Source: Tissierella creatinophila DSM 6911 | Lineage (GTDB): Bacteria > Bacillota > Clostridia > Tissierellales > Tissierellaceae | DNA length: 64,000 nt | NCBI RefSeq assembly: GCF_001940565.1 | Contig: NZ_LTDM01000004.1 | Location: forward strand, 25,157-89,156 | Direction of reading: 5' to 3' | Shown here: positions 1 to 8,496 of the stretch, in pieces | Layout of the letters: every line of letters begins with the position of its first letter | How positions within the stretch are numbered: the first letter of the stretch is position 1 | Made by a program: the position numbers and the translations under genes | The notes under the pieces: model-generated | The model's database searches: none | Told to the model about the DNA's origin: nothing | Seen by the model: only the letters and a program-made list of their open reading frames with translations

Positions 1-1
1 T

Positions 2-313
2 CAAAGAAGGGTAAAAGAAATCGCAGATAAACACGGTGCAGAAAATGTAGTTGTGATTATAGGCGGAGCAGAAGCAGAAGCGGCAGGGCTAGCTGCCGAA
101 ACCGTAACTGCAGGAGACCCTACTTACGCAGGCCCATTAGCAGGAGTTCCGTTGGGACTTAAAGTATATCACGCAGTAGAACCAGAATTTAAAGCAGAAG
201 TAGATGCTGAAGTTTACGAAGACCAAATCGGTATGATGGAAATGGTATTAGACGTAGATGAGATTATAGAAGAAGTAAGTGGAATTAGAAATGAGCATGG
301 AAAATATAACTAA
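2..313 (+). CDS. grdA: Glycine reductase selenoprotein A, C-terminal part (5' truncated by window)
   Basis: GrdA is the small selenoprotein of the glycine/sarcosine/betaine reductase complexes. It accepts the carboxymethyl group from protein B and passes it to protein C, giving acetyl phosphate. The frame is open from base 2 and yields 103 residues ending in EHGKYN. The family segments [20 protein letters not shown] and the following [23 protein letters not shown] are clear. GrdA is usually about 155-160 residues, so roughly the first 55, including the selenocysteine redox motif, lie before the window. It is followed by grdX, grdE and grdB on the same strand. I am very sure of the family; only the N-terminus is unseen. 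Confidence 0.95.
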   Translation, partial: QRRVKEIADKHGAENVVVIIGGAEAEAAGLAAETVTAGDPTYAGPLAGVPLGLKVYHAVEPEFKAEVDAEVYEDQIGMMEMVLDVDEIIEEVSGIRNEHGKYN

Positions 314-355
314 TTAAATAAATATATAACAGAACGTATGGAGGGAGGTAAACGC

Positions 356-751
356 ATGGAAAATACATTTGATTATGATATAGTAACAAACAATCCAAGT
401 GTAAAAGATAAATATGAAAATATTATATTTGTAGATGGTGGTTTTAAAGATGTATTATTTAAAGTTAGGGACTTAGTTCATAATGGTGCTGAACTTATTA
501 ATCATCCACTAGGAGCAAGTATAAGAATGTTCTTCTCCCCATATCGTTCTATTATAATAAGAGAGAAATCTGAGGGAAATTCTGAGATAAATAAAGAATA
601 CTATATAAATACTATTGAAAATAGTATAGAAAACTATAACAAGCAGATGGAGAATAGAAATCCAGATGTAGTAAATAGTGAAGATTATTCTTTAATTGAT
701 GAAAATCTATTAGAATCAGCTATAGGTGAATTCAAAAGAATGCAGAATTAA
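356..751 (+). CDS. grdX: GrdX family protein
   Basis: This 131-residue soluble protein is recognised as GrdX, a family of unknown function found in glycine/betaine/sarcosine reductase operons. Typical segments are VTNNPSVKDKYE near the start, VRDLVHNGAELINHPLG and SPYRSIII. An ATG at 338 is in frame, but the strong Shine-Dalgarno GGAGGGAGGT spans that codon (about 340-350), so the ATG at 356 is the real start. It lies between grdA and grdE, whereas in many clusters grdX heads the operon. No catalytic motif can be named, and the assignment rests on sequence resemblance plus location. Confidence 0.8.
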   Translation: MENTFDYDIVTNNPSVKDKYENIIFVDGGFKDVLFKVRDLVHNGAELINHPLGASIRMFFSPYRSIIIREKSEGNSEINKEYYINTIENSIENYNKQMENRNPDVVNSEDYSLIDENLLESAIGEFKRMQN

Positions 752-778
752 AAAAAATAAATGTGGAGGTGACTTTCC

Positions 779-2065
779 TTGAGACTAGAACAAAGAAGAA
801 TCCATATCAAGGATATACAATTAGGAAATGAAACTAGTGTAAAGAGTGGAGTTCTGACAGTAAACAAGGAAGAATTAATAAGCAAGCTTAAAGAAGATAA
901 AAAGATTAAAGATGTTAAGCTAGATGTAGCTAGACCTGGCGAAAAAACAAGAATTATACCAGTAAAAGACGTTATTGAACCAAGAGTGAAAATAGAAGGA
1001 GACGGAAACGGTTTTCCAGGAGTTTCTACAAAAATGGCTCAATTAGGTGATGGAAAAGTAAATATACTTTATGGTGCTGCAATAGTAACTGTAGGGGATA
1101 TAGTAGGTTTCCAAGAAGGTGTAGTAGATATGTGGGGCGAAGGTGCAAAATGGACTCCATTTTCAAGTACTTACAATCTAGTGGTAGATATTATACCAGT
1201 AGAAGGCTTAAAACCACATGATCATGAAGCTGCTGTTAGACTTGCAGGACTTAGAGCTGCTGAGTATGTAGGAGAAGCTGGAAGAGATGTAGAACCAGAT
1301 GAAGTAAAAGTATATGAAATGGGAAGCCATGTTGAGGAAGCTAAAAAATATCCAAATCTACCAAAGGTAGCTTATGTAGAAATGCTTATCTCTCAAGGTC
1401 TACTTCATGATGGATATATATATGGAGTAAATAGTCAACTTATACTTCCAACTCTTCTTCATCCAAATGAAGAATTAGATGGAGCAGTTATAAGTGGTAA
1501 CTGTGTTGCAGCTTGTGATAAAATCACAACTTATCAACATCAAAACAACTCATCTATCTTAGACTTATATGAGCAACATGGAAAAACTATAAACTTCTTA
1601 GGAGTTATCCTTACTCCAGAACTTACTACTCTAGAAGGTAAGTTTAGAACTTGTGATTATACAACTAAACTATGTATGAACCTTGGAGCAGATGGAGTTA
1701 TAGTATCTGAAGAAGGATACGGAAACCCAGACTCTGACCTTCTTATGATTTGTAAGAAATTAGAAGATAATGGAATAAAAACTGTTTTAATAACAGATGA
1801 ATGTTCAGGAAGAGATGGCATGAGCCAGCCTCTAGCAGATACTACTAAAGAAGCAGTAGCAGTAGTTTCAACTGGAAACGTAAGTCATGTTGTAAAATTA
1901 CCACCAGCAGATAAAGTAATCGGAAATGATAAAGCGATTGCAACATTAGCAGGAGGATGGGAAGGCGCTCTAGAAGAAGATGGATCATTACAGTGTGAGT
2001 TAAATGCTGTTATAGGAGCTACTTCAGAAATAGGATATCACAATTTAACAGTTAAATTATATTAA
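779..2065 (+). CDS. grdE: Glycine reductase protein B, proprotein subunit GrdE
   Basis: This 428-residue proprotein supplies the two non-selenium subunits of substrate-binding protein B. GrdE proteins are cleaved before a cysteine that becomes a pyruvoyl group, which forms a Schiff base with the amino group of glycine. Here Asn241-Cys242 in AVISGNCVAACDK is at exactly the position described for the family (Cys242). Start is TTG at 779, preceded by GGAGGTGA, and gives the family N-terminus MRLE. The gene sits 27 bases after grdX and 21 before grdB. GrdG (sarcosine) and GrdI (betaine) are close homologues, so substrate is inferred; the partner grdA/grdX context favours glycine. Confidence 0.9.
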   Translation: MRLEQRRIHIKDIQLGNETSVKSGVLTVNKEELISKLKEDKKIKDVKLDVARPGEKTRIIPVKDVIEPRVKIEGDGNGFPGVSTKMAQLGDGKVNILYGAAIVTVGDIVGFQEGVVDMWGEGAKWTPFSSTYNLVVDIIPVEGLKPHDHEAAVRLAGLRAAEYVGEAGRDVEPDEVKVYEMGSHVEEAKKYPNLPKVAYVEMLISQGLLHDGYIYGVNSQLILPTLLHPNEELDGAVISGNCVAACDKITTYQHQNNSSILDLYEQHGKTINFLGVILTPELTTLEGKFRTCDYTTKLCMNLGADGVIVSEEGYGNPDSDLLMICKKLEDNGIKTVLITDECSGRDGMSQPLADTTKEAVAVVSTGNVSHVVKLPPADKVIGNDKAIATLAGGWEGALEEDGSLQCELNAVIGATSEIGYHNLTVKLY

Positions 2066-2086
2066 TTTTAGAGAGGAGGATGAAAT

Positions 2087-3385
2087 ATGAAATTCAAAGT
2101 ATTATATTATGTTAATCAGTTCTTTGGACAAGTAGGTGGAGAAGATAAAGCGGGAATGGCTCCAGAATACAAAAAAGAAAAAATAGGACCTGCTTTAGGA
2201 TTCAATGGTCTTCTAGGTGATGAAGGTGAAGTAGTAGGAACACTAATTTGTGGAGATAACTATTTCAACGAAAATAACGAAGAAGCTTTAGAATATATAA
2301 AAAATGTAATAAAAGAAGAAAACCCAGATGTAGTAGTAGCAGGACCTGCTTTTAATGCAGGAAGATATGGTATGGCATGTGCAGGAGTTGTAAATGCAGC
2401 AGCAGAGATGGGTAAAAAAGTTGTTACTGGAATGTATATAGAAAACCCAGCAGTAGATCATGCTAAGGGAAATGCTATAATAGTAGAAACAAAAGACTCA
2501 GCAGCTGATATGAGAAATGCTCTTCCTAAGATGGCAGCAATAGTTAAAAAACTAATGTCAGGAGAAGAAGTAGGAACTCCAGCAGAAGAAGGATATATAG
2601 CACAAGGAAAGAGACTTACAGTATTTGCAAAAGATAGAGGTTCTAAAAGAGCAGTTGATATGTTACTTGCTCGTTTCAATAATGAAGAATTTGAAACTGA
2701 ACTTCCAATGCCAGTGTTTGATAAAGTAGATATAGCTCCAGCTATTAAAGATTTATCAAAAGCTACAATAGCTTTAGTTACATCGGGAGGAATTGTTCCA
2801 GAAGGAAACCCTGATAGAATTCAATCAGCAAGTGCTCAAAAATGGGGTAAATATGATGTAAGTGGTGTAGATTCACTTCAAGAAGGTGGATATGAAACTA
2901 TCCACGGTGGATATGACCCAGTTTATGCAAATGAACTTCCTGATAGAGTAGCTCCATTAGACTTTATGAAGCAAGCTGAAAAAGAAGGAAAGATAGGTAA
3001 AGTATTCAAATACTTCTATACAACTACTGGTACTGGTACTGCTGTAGGAAAATCTATAGAGTTTGGTACTGAGATAGGAAAAGAGTTAAAAGAAGCAGGT
3101 GTCGATGGTGTAATCCTTACATCTACGTGAGGTACTTGTACACGTTGCGGTGCAACAATGGTAAAAGAAATAGAAAGATACGGTATTCCAATAGTTCATA
3201 TGTCTACTATCACTACGATTTCAGAATCAGTAGGTGCTAATAGAATAGTTCCAACTATTGCTATTCCTTATCCAGTAGGAAATCCAAATCTTGACAAACA
3301 AGAAGAAGAGGATTTAAGAAAAGATATGGTAAATAGAGCATTAGATTGTTTAGCTACAGAAATTACAGAAACAACACAATTCTAA
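2087..3385 (+). CDS. grdB: Glycine reductase protein B selenoprotein subunit GrdB (Sec-containing)
   Basis: GrdB carries the selenol that attacks the alpha carbon of pyruvoyl-bound glycine, producing Se-carboxymethyl selenocysteine for transfer to GrdA. The gene reads through an in-frame TGA at 3128-3130 as selenocysteine 348, inside STUGTCTRCGATMVKEIERY, the conserved U-x2-C-x2-C site of GrdB/F/H. With Sec the product is 432 residues, the family length; a conventional gene caller would split it into 2087-3130 and 3158-3385. Start ATG has GAGAGGAGG upstream. A rho-independent terminator follows, so grdC and grdD are not downstream. The exact substrate (glycine rather than sarcosine or betaine) is inferred. 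Confidence 0.95.
3128..3156 (+). promoter_or_regulatory. Selenocysteine UGA with candidate SECIS hairpin
   Basis: The UGA at 3128-3130 is followed, 13 bases later, by an inverted repeat GTTGC-GGT-GCAAC (3144-3156). Bacterial SelB-dependent SECIS hairpins lie immediately 3' of the UGA inside the coding region and carry a small apical loop with a G, which matches. Function is inferred from position and from the GrdB homology. Confidence 0.6.
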
Positions 3386-3397
3386 TATAAATCAAAA

Positions 3398-3437
3398 TCA
3401 AGAGAAAGTATATTTATACTTTCTCTTGATGGTTTTT
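3398..3437 (+). terminator. Rho-independent terminator of grd operon
   Basis: A 15-base inverted repeat (arms 3398-3412 and 3415-3429) is followed by a T-rich tract GGTTTTTGTT. It closes the operon after grdB. Confidence 0.85.
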
Positions 3438-3503
3438 GTTATAATTAATAGAAATTTAACAATATCAAATCTTTCTAGTTAAGATAAAATGAAACTTCTA
3501 CTA

Positions 3504-3532
3504 TTTACCTTTTAATACTTTAATGATATAAT
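3504..3532 (+). promoter_or_regulatory. Sigma-A-type promoter for the YkvI-like gene
   Basis: TTTACC (3504-3509), a 17-base spacer and TATAAT (3527-3532). This leaves an untranslated leader of about 120 bases before the start at 3658, with only a small ATCC/GGAT hairpin visible; no known riboswitch is recognised in it. Confidence 0.5.
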
Positions 3533-3657
3533 GTGTTAAAGTGACTTTGAGATGTTTAGCCTTTAAAATTTATTATGTAAATTAAGTAAAGATTAGTATC
3601 CATTTAAGGATTTTAAATTGATATTAGTTTGTATTTAAAAAAGCGAGGAGGGAATTT

Positions 3658-4737
3658 ATGTTAAAAGGAAAAATTGATTTAAAAATGGTTTTTAGTTATG
3701 CTGGGGCATTTATTGCATTTTTAATAGGTTCTGGTTTTGCAACAGGTCAAGAAGTATTACAGTATTTTAGTTCTTATGGTTTCAAAGGATTGCTTGGAGT
3801 GTTAACGGTATCTTTATTATTCTTTTATGTAGGAAGTAGCTTTATGAGTGTAGGACAGGAGCATAAGTTTGAAAACGGAAATGAAATATATAAATACTAC
3901 TGTGGAAATAAAATAGGAACCTTTTTTGATTATTACTCTATAGTTTTTATATATATGTCATTTATAGTAATGATAGCAGGTGCTGGCTCGGCTATAAATC
4001 AGCAATATGGATTGCCCATCCCCATAGGAGGAATAGCACTTGGAGTAATTGCAGGGGCAACTGTAATATTTGGACTAAGCAATATAGTAGATGTAATAAG
4101 CAAAATAGGACCTGTTATTATCCTTTTAACAATAACCCTTGGTATATTTGCAATTGCAAGAAATCCAGAAGGATTAAGGAATGCAAATACTATTCTCTCT
4201 CAAGTTGAAGTTTTAAAGGCATCTACAAATTGGTTTTTTGCAGCACTATCATATGTAGGGTTTTGTATGATATGGTTAGCAGGATTTTTAGCTTCTATGG
4301 GAAGTACAAGTAAAAGCAAAAGAGAATCTGTTTTAGGAATACTCTTTGGTACTCTAGGATTTGGTTTAGCATTAGCTATTATAGTTTTAGGAATCCTAGC
4401 TAATATAAAAGAGCTAGCTGGATCACAAGTTCCTAGTTTAGCATTGGCTCAAATGATACATCCTATTTTGGCTATTATTTTTTCAGCTATAGTAATAGCA
4501 GGTATATATACAACTTCAGTTCCTCTACTTTGGCAAGTAATTGCTAGGTTTGCAGAGGAAAAAACAAAAAAGTTTAAAACTTTAACAATTTCTTTAACAG
4601 TAATTGGAACTACTATAGGAGTATTGATTCCATTTGATAAGCTAGTAAATAAGGTATATGTAATAAATGGATATATAGGTATTATATTAATAGGATTTAT
4701 GATTTTTAAAAGTATAAGAAACAAAAGTCTGTTTTAA
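3658..4737 (+). CDS. YkvI-family integral membrane protein (LeuT-fold-like transporter)
   Basis: This 359-residue protein is almost entirely membrane-embedded, with about ten hydrophobic segments. The first contains AFIAFLIGSGFATGQEVLQY, a helix-breaking glycine-rich motif as in amino acid/cation symporters of the LeuT-fold superfamily. It resembles the poorly characterised YkvI membrane proteins. Start ATG at 3658 has AGCGAGGAGGG upstream. It has its own promoter and terminator directly behind the glycine reductase operon. That position suggests, but does not prove, transport of an amino acid or betaine-type substrate. Confidence 0.7.
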   Translation: MLKGKIDLKMVFSYAGAFIAFLIGSGFATGQEVLQYFSSYGFKGLLGVLTVSLLFFYVGSSFMSVGQEHKFENGNEIYKYYCGNKIGTFFDYYSIVFIYMSFIVMIAGAGSAINQQYGLPIPIGGIALGVIAGATVIFGLSNIVDVISKIGPVIILLTITLGIFAIARNPEGLRNANTILSQVEVLKASTNWFFAALSYVGFCMIWLAGFLASMGSTSKSKRESVLGILFGTLGFGLALAIIVLGILANIKELAGSQVPSLALAQMIHPILAIIFSAIVIAGIYTTSVPLLWQVIARFAEEKTKKFKTLTISLTVIGTTIGVLIPFDKLVNKVYVINGYIGIILIGFMIFKSIRNKSLF

Positions 4738-4749
4738 CAATATAAAAAA

Positions 4750-4788
4750 GGAATACTTGGATCTTTTCTTTCAAGTGTTTCTTTTTTT
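4750..4788 (+). terminator. Rho-independent terminator
   Basis: Ten-base stem (4750-4759 with 4772-4781, allowing two G-U pairs) followed by seven Ts. Confidence 0.8.
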
Positions 4789-4847
4789 AATATCTATACA
4801 ATAATATATAGACAGAACTTGGGTATATATATTTAGAGGTGAGATAT

Positions 4848-5117
4848 ATGAGAAGAGTAGTTATAAATGTATTTGGTAGAGTTCAAAGGGTAGGCTTTAG
4901 ATTTAGTACCCTACAAAAGGCGAGAGAATTTGATATAAGTGGATTTGTAAAAAATTTAAGAGATGGTAGCGTTGAAATAGAAGCTCAAGGAGAAGAAGAA
5001 AAGATAGAAAAATTTATACAATGGTGTAAGGTAGGACCAATTTATTCAGAAGTAAAAAAAGTAATGGCAGAAGATATAGAAGTTATAGATGGAGAAGATG
5101 AATTTAATATATTTTAA
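4848..5117 (+). CDS. acyP: Acylphosphatase
   Basis: This 89-residue single-domain acylphosphatase hydrolyses carboxyl-phosphate bonds such as acetyl phosphate. The signature GRVQRVGFRFST (residues about 9-20) holds the phosphate-binding loop and catalytic arginine, and GFVKNLRDGSVEIEAQG contains the catalytic asparagine. GTG at 4839 is in frame but overlaps the Shine-Dalgarno GAGGTGAG, so ATG 4848 is chosen. It is monocistronic, flanked by hairpins. In an organism that makes acetyl phosphate through glycine reductase, a housekeeping role on acyl phosphates is plausible. Confidence 0.92.
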   Translation: MRRVVINVFGRVQRVGFRFSTLQKAREFDISGFVKNLRDGSVEIEAQGEEEKIEKFIQWCKVGPIYSEVKKVMAEDIEVIDGEDEFNIF

Positions 5118-5124
5118 TTTTAAC

Positions 5125-5160
5125 ATTAATCAATAGATGTTTTTATATCTATTGATTAAT
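5125..5160 (+). terminator. 14-bp perfect hairpin after acyP (weak terminator)
   Basis: Arms 5125-5138 and 5147-5160 are perfectly complementary, but only a GCGTTT stretch follows instead of a T run. It may end acyP transcripts or protect the 3' end. Confidence 0.5.
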
Positions 5161-5232
5161 GCGTTTAAATAAGTTAAAATAATTGTAAGAGAAAATGATT
5201 TCCAGCAAGATATATAAAGAGGAGGCGTTTTA

Positions 5233-6294
5233 ATGAATATATTTGACTACTTAAAAGAATATGATTATGAGCAAGTTGTATTTTGTCAAGATAAGCATAG
5301 CGGATTAAAGGCTATTATAGGAATACATGATACAACCCTAGGACCTGCCCTTGGTGGAACGAGAATTTGGGACTATAAATCAGAAGAAGAAGCAATTATA
5401 GATGTATTAAGATTAGCTCGTGGAATGACTTATAAAAATGCTGCTGCAGGACTTAATCTTGGTGGAGGGAAAGCTGTAATTATAGGAGACCCAGAAAAGA
5501 TAAAAAGTGAAGAACTCTTTAGAACTTTTGGCAGATTTGTAGAAAGTCTTGGTGGAAGATACATAACTGCAGAAGATATGAATGCAGGGACTAAAGATAT
5601 GGCTTATATAAACGAAGAAACAAACTATGTAGTAGGACTTGAGGGTAAAAGTGGTAACCCATCGCCTGTTACAGCTTTTGGTGTATTTAAAGGAATTTTG
5701 GCTGCAGTAGATGAAGTATATGGTAGTGAAGGTTTAAAAGGAAAGACTGTAGCAGTACAAGGGCTAGGAGCTGTGGGATATGGACTATGTGAATATCTTC
5801 ATAAGGCAGGAGCAAAACTTCTTGTAACTGATATTAGAAAAGATAGTATAGAAAAGATAGTAAATGAATTTGGAGCTAAAAGTGTAAATCCAGATGATAT
5901 ATATGGCGTAGATTGTGATATATTTGCACCCTGTGCTATGGGTGCTATTATCAATGACTTTACTATAGACAAATTAAAATGTAAAATAGTGGCAGGGTGT
6001 GCAAACAATCAATTAGCAGAAGAAAAACATGGTGATATGCTAATGGAAAAAGAGATTTTATATATACCTGATTATGTAATAAACAGTGGCGGAGTTATAA
6101 ATGTATATGAAGAATTAAAAGGATATAATAAAGAAAGAGCTATGGATAGAGCAGCGGGAATATATGATAGCGTTAAAAAGATAATAGAAATATCTAAAAG
6201 AGATAATATTCCAACTTATAAAGCAGCAAATAGAATGGCAGAAGAGAGAATCGCTGCAATTGGAAGAGTAAAGAAGATGTATTTAAAAAAATAA
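5233..6294 (+). CDS. Leucine (branched-chain amino acid) dehydrogenase
   Basis: A 353-residue Glu/Leu/Phe/Val dehydrogenase that reversibly and oxidatively deaminates leucine, valine or isoleucine to 2-oxoacids with NAD+. The catalytic lysines are visible: Lys68 in GMTYKNA and Lys80 in [11 protein letters not shown]. The Rossmann motif GLGAVGYG follows a linker near residue 180, and the length matches leucine dehydrogenases. Start ATG 5233 is preceded by AGAGGAGG. It feeds reductive/oxidative Stickland-type fermentation and fits the Liv importer further along the window. Phe or Val preference cannot be excluded from sequence alone. Confidence 0.9.
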   Translation: MNIFDYLKEYDYEQVVFCQDKHSGLKAIIGIHDTTLGPALGGTRIWDYKSEEEAIIDVLRLARGMTYKNAAAGLNLGGGKAVIIGDPEKIKSEELFRTFGRFVESLGGRYITAEDMNAGTKDMAYINEETNYVVGLEGKSGNPSPVTAFGVFKGILAAVDEVYGSEGLKGKTVAVQGLGAVGYGLCEYLHKAGAKLLVTDIRKDSIEKIVNEFGAKSVNPDDIYGVDCDIFAPCAMGAIINDFTIDKLKCKIVAGCANNQLAEEKHGDMLMEKEILYIPDYVINSGGVINVYEELKGYNKERAMDRAAGIYDSVKKIIEISKRDNIPTYKAANRMAEERIAAIGRVKKMYLKK

Positions 6295-6336
6295 TTAAAT
6301 AAATAGTTAAATAAATGATTAGGGAGATGGGGAAAA

Positions 6337-6858
6337 ATGGTAAAAACAATAACAGTAAACTTAGATGTAGTAGAAATGATGCTTTTTTATTGGCAATCTA
6401 TTAGAGATAGACAAAAGGTAAGTGATGCTTTTATGATAGAGGTTGCAGAAAAAGAAGATATGAAATATCTTTATAATGACAACTTTAAAGAGGAGTCTGT
6501 AAGAAAAGTGCTTTCTGCTATTTCAAATAGAGAAAAAGTAAATCATCCTACTAAAGAAGAATCAAGATTTTGGAGCCATAATATGTGGATGCTGGAAGAT
6601 TTAGATAATATGAATAATATGGTAAGACCTATAAAAGTTTTAAATTTAGATTATTTAAAGGAAGATTTAGAGAGCAATTTTGAAAAATTAGAAGTTGTAT
6701 TTATACCAGGGCATTTAGAAGAATACTATATTGATGGAAACAAACTAATAATCAATTTCTTTAATATTATGGTAGATAGTATGGATGAAACAAAAGTGAA
6801 TCTAGCTGGAAAACCTATTGAAAAATATGTAGAAGAAAAGTTGAAAGAATTAAGATAA
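6337..6858 (+). CDS. Conserved-looking protein of unknown function
   Basis: This 173-residue soluble, acidic protein has no signal peptide, membrane segment or motif I can assign to a named family. It is rich in Asn, Glu and Met, with a predicted alternation of helix and short strands; the stretch SRFWSHNMWMLEDLDNMNN is distinctive. Start ATG 6337 has TTAGGGAGATGGGG upstream. It lies 42 bases after the leucine dehydrogenase gene on the same strand without an intervening terminator, and a terminator follows, so the two are probably cotranscribed. Confidence 0.75.
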   Translation: MVKTITVNLDVVEMMLFYWQSIRDRQKVSDAFMIEVAEKEDMKYLYNDNFKEESVRKVLSAISNREKVNHPTKEESRFWSHNMWMLEDLDNMNNMVRPIKVLNLDYLKEDLESNFEKLEVVFIPGHLEEYYIDGNKLIINFFNIMVDSMDETKVNLAGKPIEKYVEEKLKELR

Positions 6859-6870
6859 TATTTTAGCTAG

Positions 6871-6903
6871 AAGAATATACTTTAAAAGGTGTATTCTTTT
6901 TTT
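6871..6903 (+). terminator. Rho-independent terminator
   Basis: Nine-base stem (6872-6880 with 6889-6897, one G-U) followed by a run of seven Ts. Confidence 0.85.
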
Positions 6904-7064
6904 ATAATTATATATTTAAATAGCACTAATTTATAATTTATTTAAGAATAGCCGTAAAACGGAGAAAATCAATGTATAAGCATAAGAAACAAGTGAAATA
7001 TGACTAATCCTCTACACAAAATCACTTTTAGGTTTAAAACAACTTAATAGCTAATATTTGTAAA

Positions 7065-7092
7065 TTTACTTAATTAATATTAAGAGTATAAT
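7065..7092 (+). promoter_or_regulatory. Putative promoter of the V/A-ATPase operon
   Basis: TTTACT (7065-7070), 16-base spacer, TATAAT (7087-7092), 21 bases before the first ATG. The rest of the gap 6904-7064 is AT-rich and shows only a short GCCGTAAAACGG hairpin. Confidence 0.45.
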
Positions 7093-7113
7093 AGGGTAAA
7101 TAGGAGGGATTGC

Positions 7114-7431
7114 ATGAAAGAAATAATAAATAGAATTATAGAAATTGATAAAGAAACAAACTCTATAAGAATAGAAGTAGAAGAGCTTATAGAAAAACAA
7201 GAATTAGAATTAAAAAAAGCCATTTATAATTTGGAAAAAGAATCTAGTATCAAAACAAAACTAGAAAGTGAAAAAATATATGAACAAATTATTAGTCAGG
7301 GAAAAGAAGAAGTGAAAAAACTGGCAAATAAAGATATAGCATTACTTAATAAGATCCATATTAACTACAATAAACAAAAAGAAAAGCTAGTAGAAAAAGT
7401 ATTTGAAAACCTTTTCCTAGGTCAAGAATAG
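7114..7431 (+). CDS. V/A-type ATPase peripheral stalk subunit G/H
   Basis: This 105-residue, highly charged protein is predicted to be one continuous coiled coil, as expected of the small stalk subunit (G/H, NtpF-type) that pairs with subunit E. It is first in the operon, preceded by AGGAGGGATTGC. The sequence itself is low-complexity Glu/Lys/Ile, so the assignment relies mainly on coiled-coil character and on its place directly before subunits C and I. Confidence 0.75.
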   Translation: MKEIINRIIEIDKETNSIRIEVEELIEKQELELKKAIYNLEKESSIKTKLESEKIYEQIISQGKEEVKKLANKDIALLNKIHINYNKQKEKLVEKVFENLFLGQE

Positions 7432-7441
7432 AGGGATTTAT

Positions 7442-8491
7442 ATGAGTAATGAAAGAATATTTTCAGCTATAAACACCAAGATAAGAGTTTTAAAATCAAA
7501 TCTCTTAAATGAGTTAGATTATATAAACTTAATGAAGAAAAAAGATTTAAAATCTCAGATAGAATATCTTATTGAAAACACTGTGTATAAAAAAGAGATG
7601 GAGTCAATAGACGATATAAATAGTTTAGAAGATGTAGAATTTGCATTAAGAAATCATATAATAGATCAATATGAAAAGATATTAAACTTTTTTACTGATG
7701 AATATAGAGATCTATTTAAAACTTTGTTATTGCGATATGATATTGAATTTTTAAAAGTTTATATAAGGATATTAGAAAGAAAAGATGAGTCTATAAAACT
7801 TGATAAATATACATTTTCAAATGAAAAGTATCATAGTTTTAATTTAGCAAAAATAATGAAAACTTCTAATTTAGAAGAATTTGTAGATAGTCTAAAAGGA
7901 ACAATTTATTACAATGCATTACTTTCTTATAAAGATCAAAAAGATAAAAAGACAATATTTTATATGGAAATGAATTTAGATAAATTATACTTTAATCTCC
8001 TATATACTAAATCTAAATTTTTAGGTAAAAAAGATAGAGATTTATTTCAAGAAATTCTTGGTATCAATGAAGACCTCTTAAACATTGAATGGATTTATAG
8101 AGGAATTAAGTTTTACAAGCTTCTTCCAGAGGAACTAATAAACTTTACACTCACCCATGGCTTTGTATTTAAATATAACGATTTAAAAAAGATGGCTTAT
8201 GGAACTGAAGAAGAACTAATAGATAGGGTCTTAGCTACTAAATATGAGTTTTTATTTAATAGTGAACAAGAGATAGATTTGTATATGGATAGAAGGATAC
8301 ACAGATATCTTTATTATATGTTCTTAAAACTGTTAAAAGCAGGAGGACTCAATATAGTTCTTTCAATTGCATATATTCATCTTTTAGAATATGAAGCTAA
8401 AGATATAATTTCTATATTGGAGGCGAAAAGATATGGATTAGATATTGAAGAGATCAAAAAATATATGATAAGAAGTATTGAAAGGGGGTAA
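7442..8491 (+). CDS. V/A-type ATPase subunit C
   Basis: A 349-residue helical protein of the V-type ATPase subunit C/d (AC39-like) family. It forms the socket joining the central stalk to the membrane K ring. The N-terminal INTKIRVLKSNLL and later repeated helical bundles, e.g. FEFLFNS-like and RRIHRYLYYMFLKLLKAGGL, are typical. Start ATG 7442 follows AGAGGGATTT by a few bases and lies 10 bases after the previous stop. Translation is probably coupled through the operon. Confidence 0.85.
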   Translation: MSNERIFSAINTKIRVLKSNLLNELDYINLMKKKDLKSQIEYLIENTVYKKEMESIDDINSLEDVEFALRNHIIDQYEKILNFFTDEYRDLFKTLLLRYDIEFLKVYIRILERKDESIKLDKYTFSNEKYHSFNLAKIMKTSNLEEFVDSLKGTIYYNALLSYKDQKDKKTIFYMEMNLDKLYFNLLYTKSKFLGKKDRDLFQEILGINEDLLNIEWIYRGIKFYKLLPEELINFTLTHGFVFKYNDLKKMAYGTEEELIDRVLATKYEFLFNSEQEIDLYMDRRIHRYLYYMFLKLLKAGGLNIVLSIAYIHLLEYEAKDIISILEAKRYGLDIEEIKKYMIRSIERG

Positions 8492-8496
8492 ATATA

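Noticed and set aside
2458..2679. Opposite-strand open frame inside grdB
   Set aside because: Shadow of a strongly coding selenoprotein gene with no ribosome-binding site or family resemblance.
3131..3385. Separate small gene after grdB
   Set aside because: It is the C-terminal part of GrdB past the selenocysteine UGA; residues UGTCTRCGATMVK continue the family alignment.
6904..7064. Riboswitch before the V/A-ATPase operon
   Set aside because: Only a small GCCGTAAAACGG hairpin; no recognised aptamer motif.
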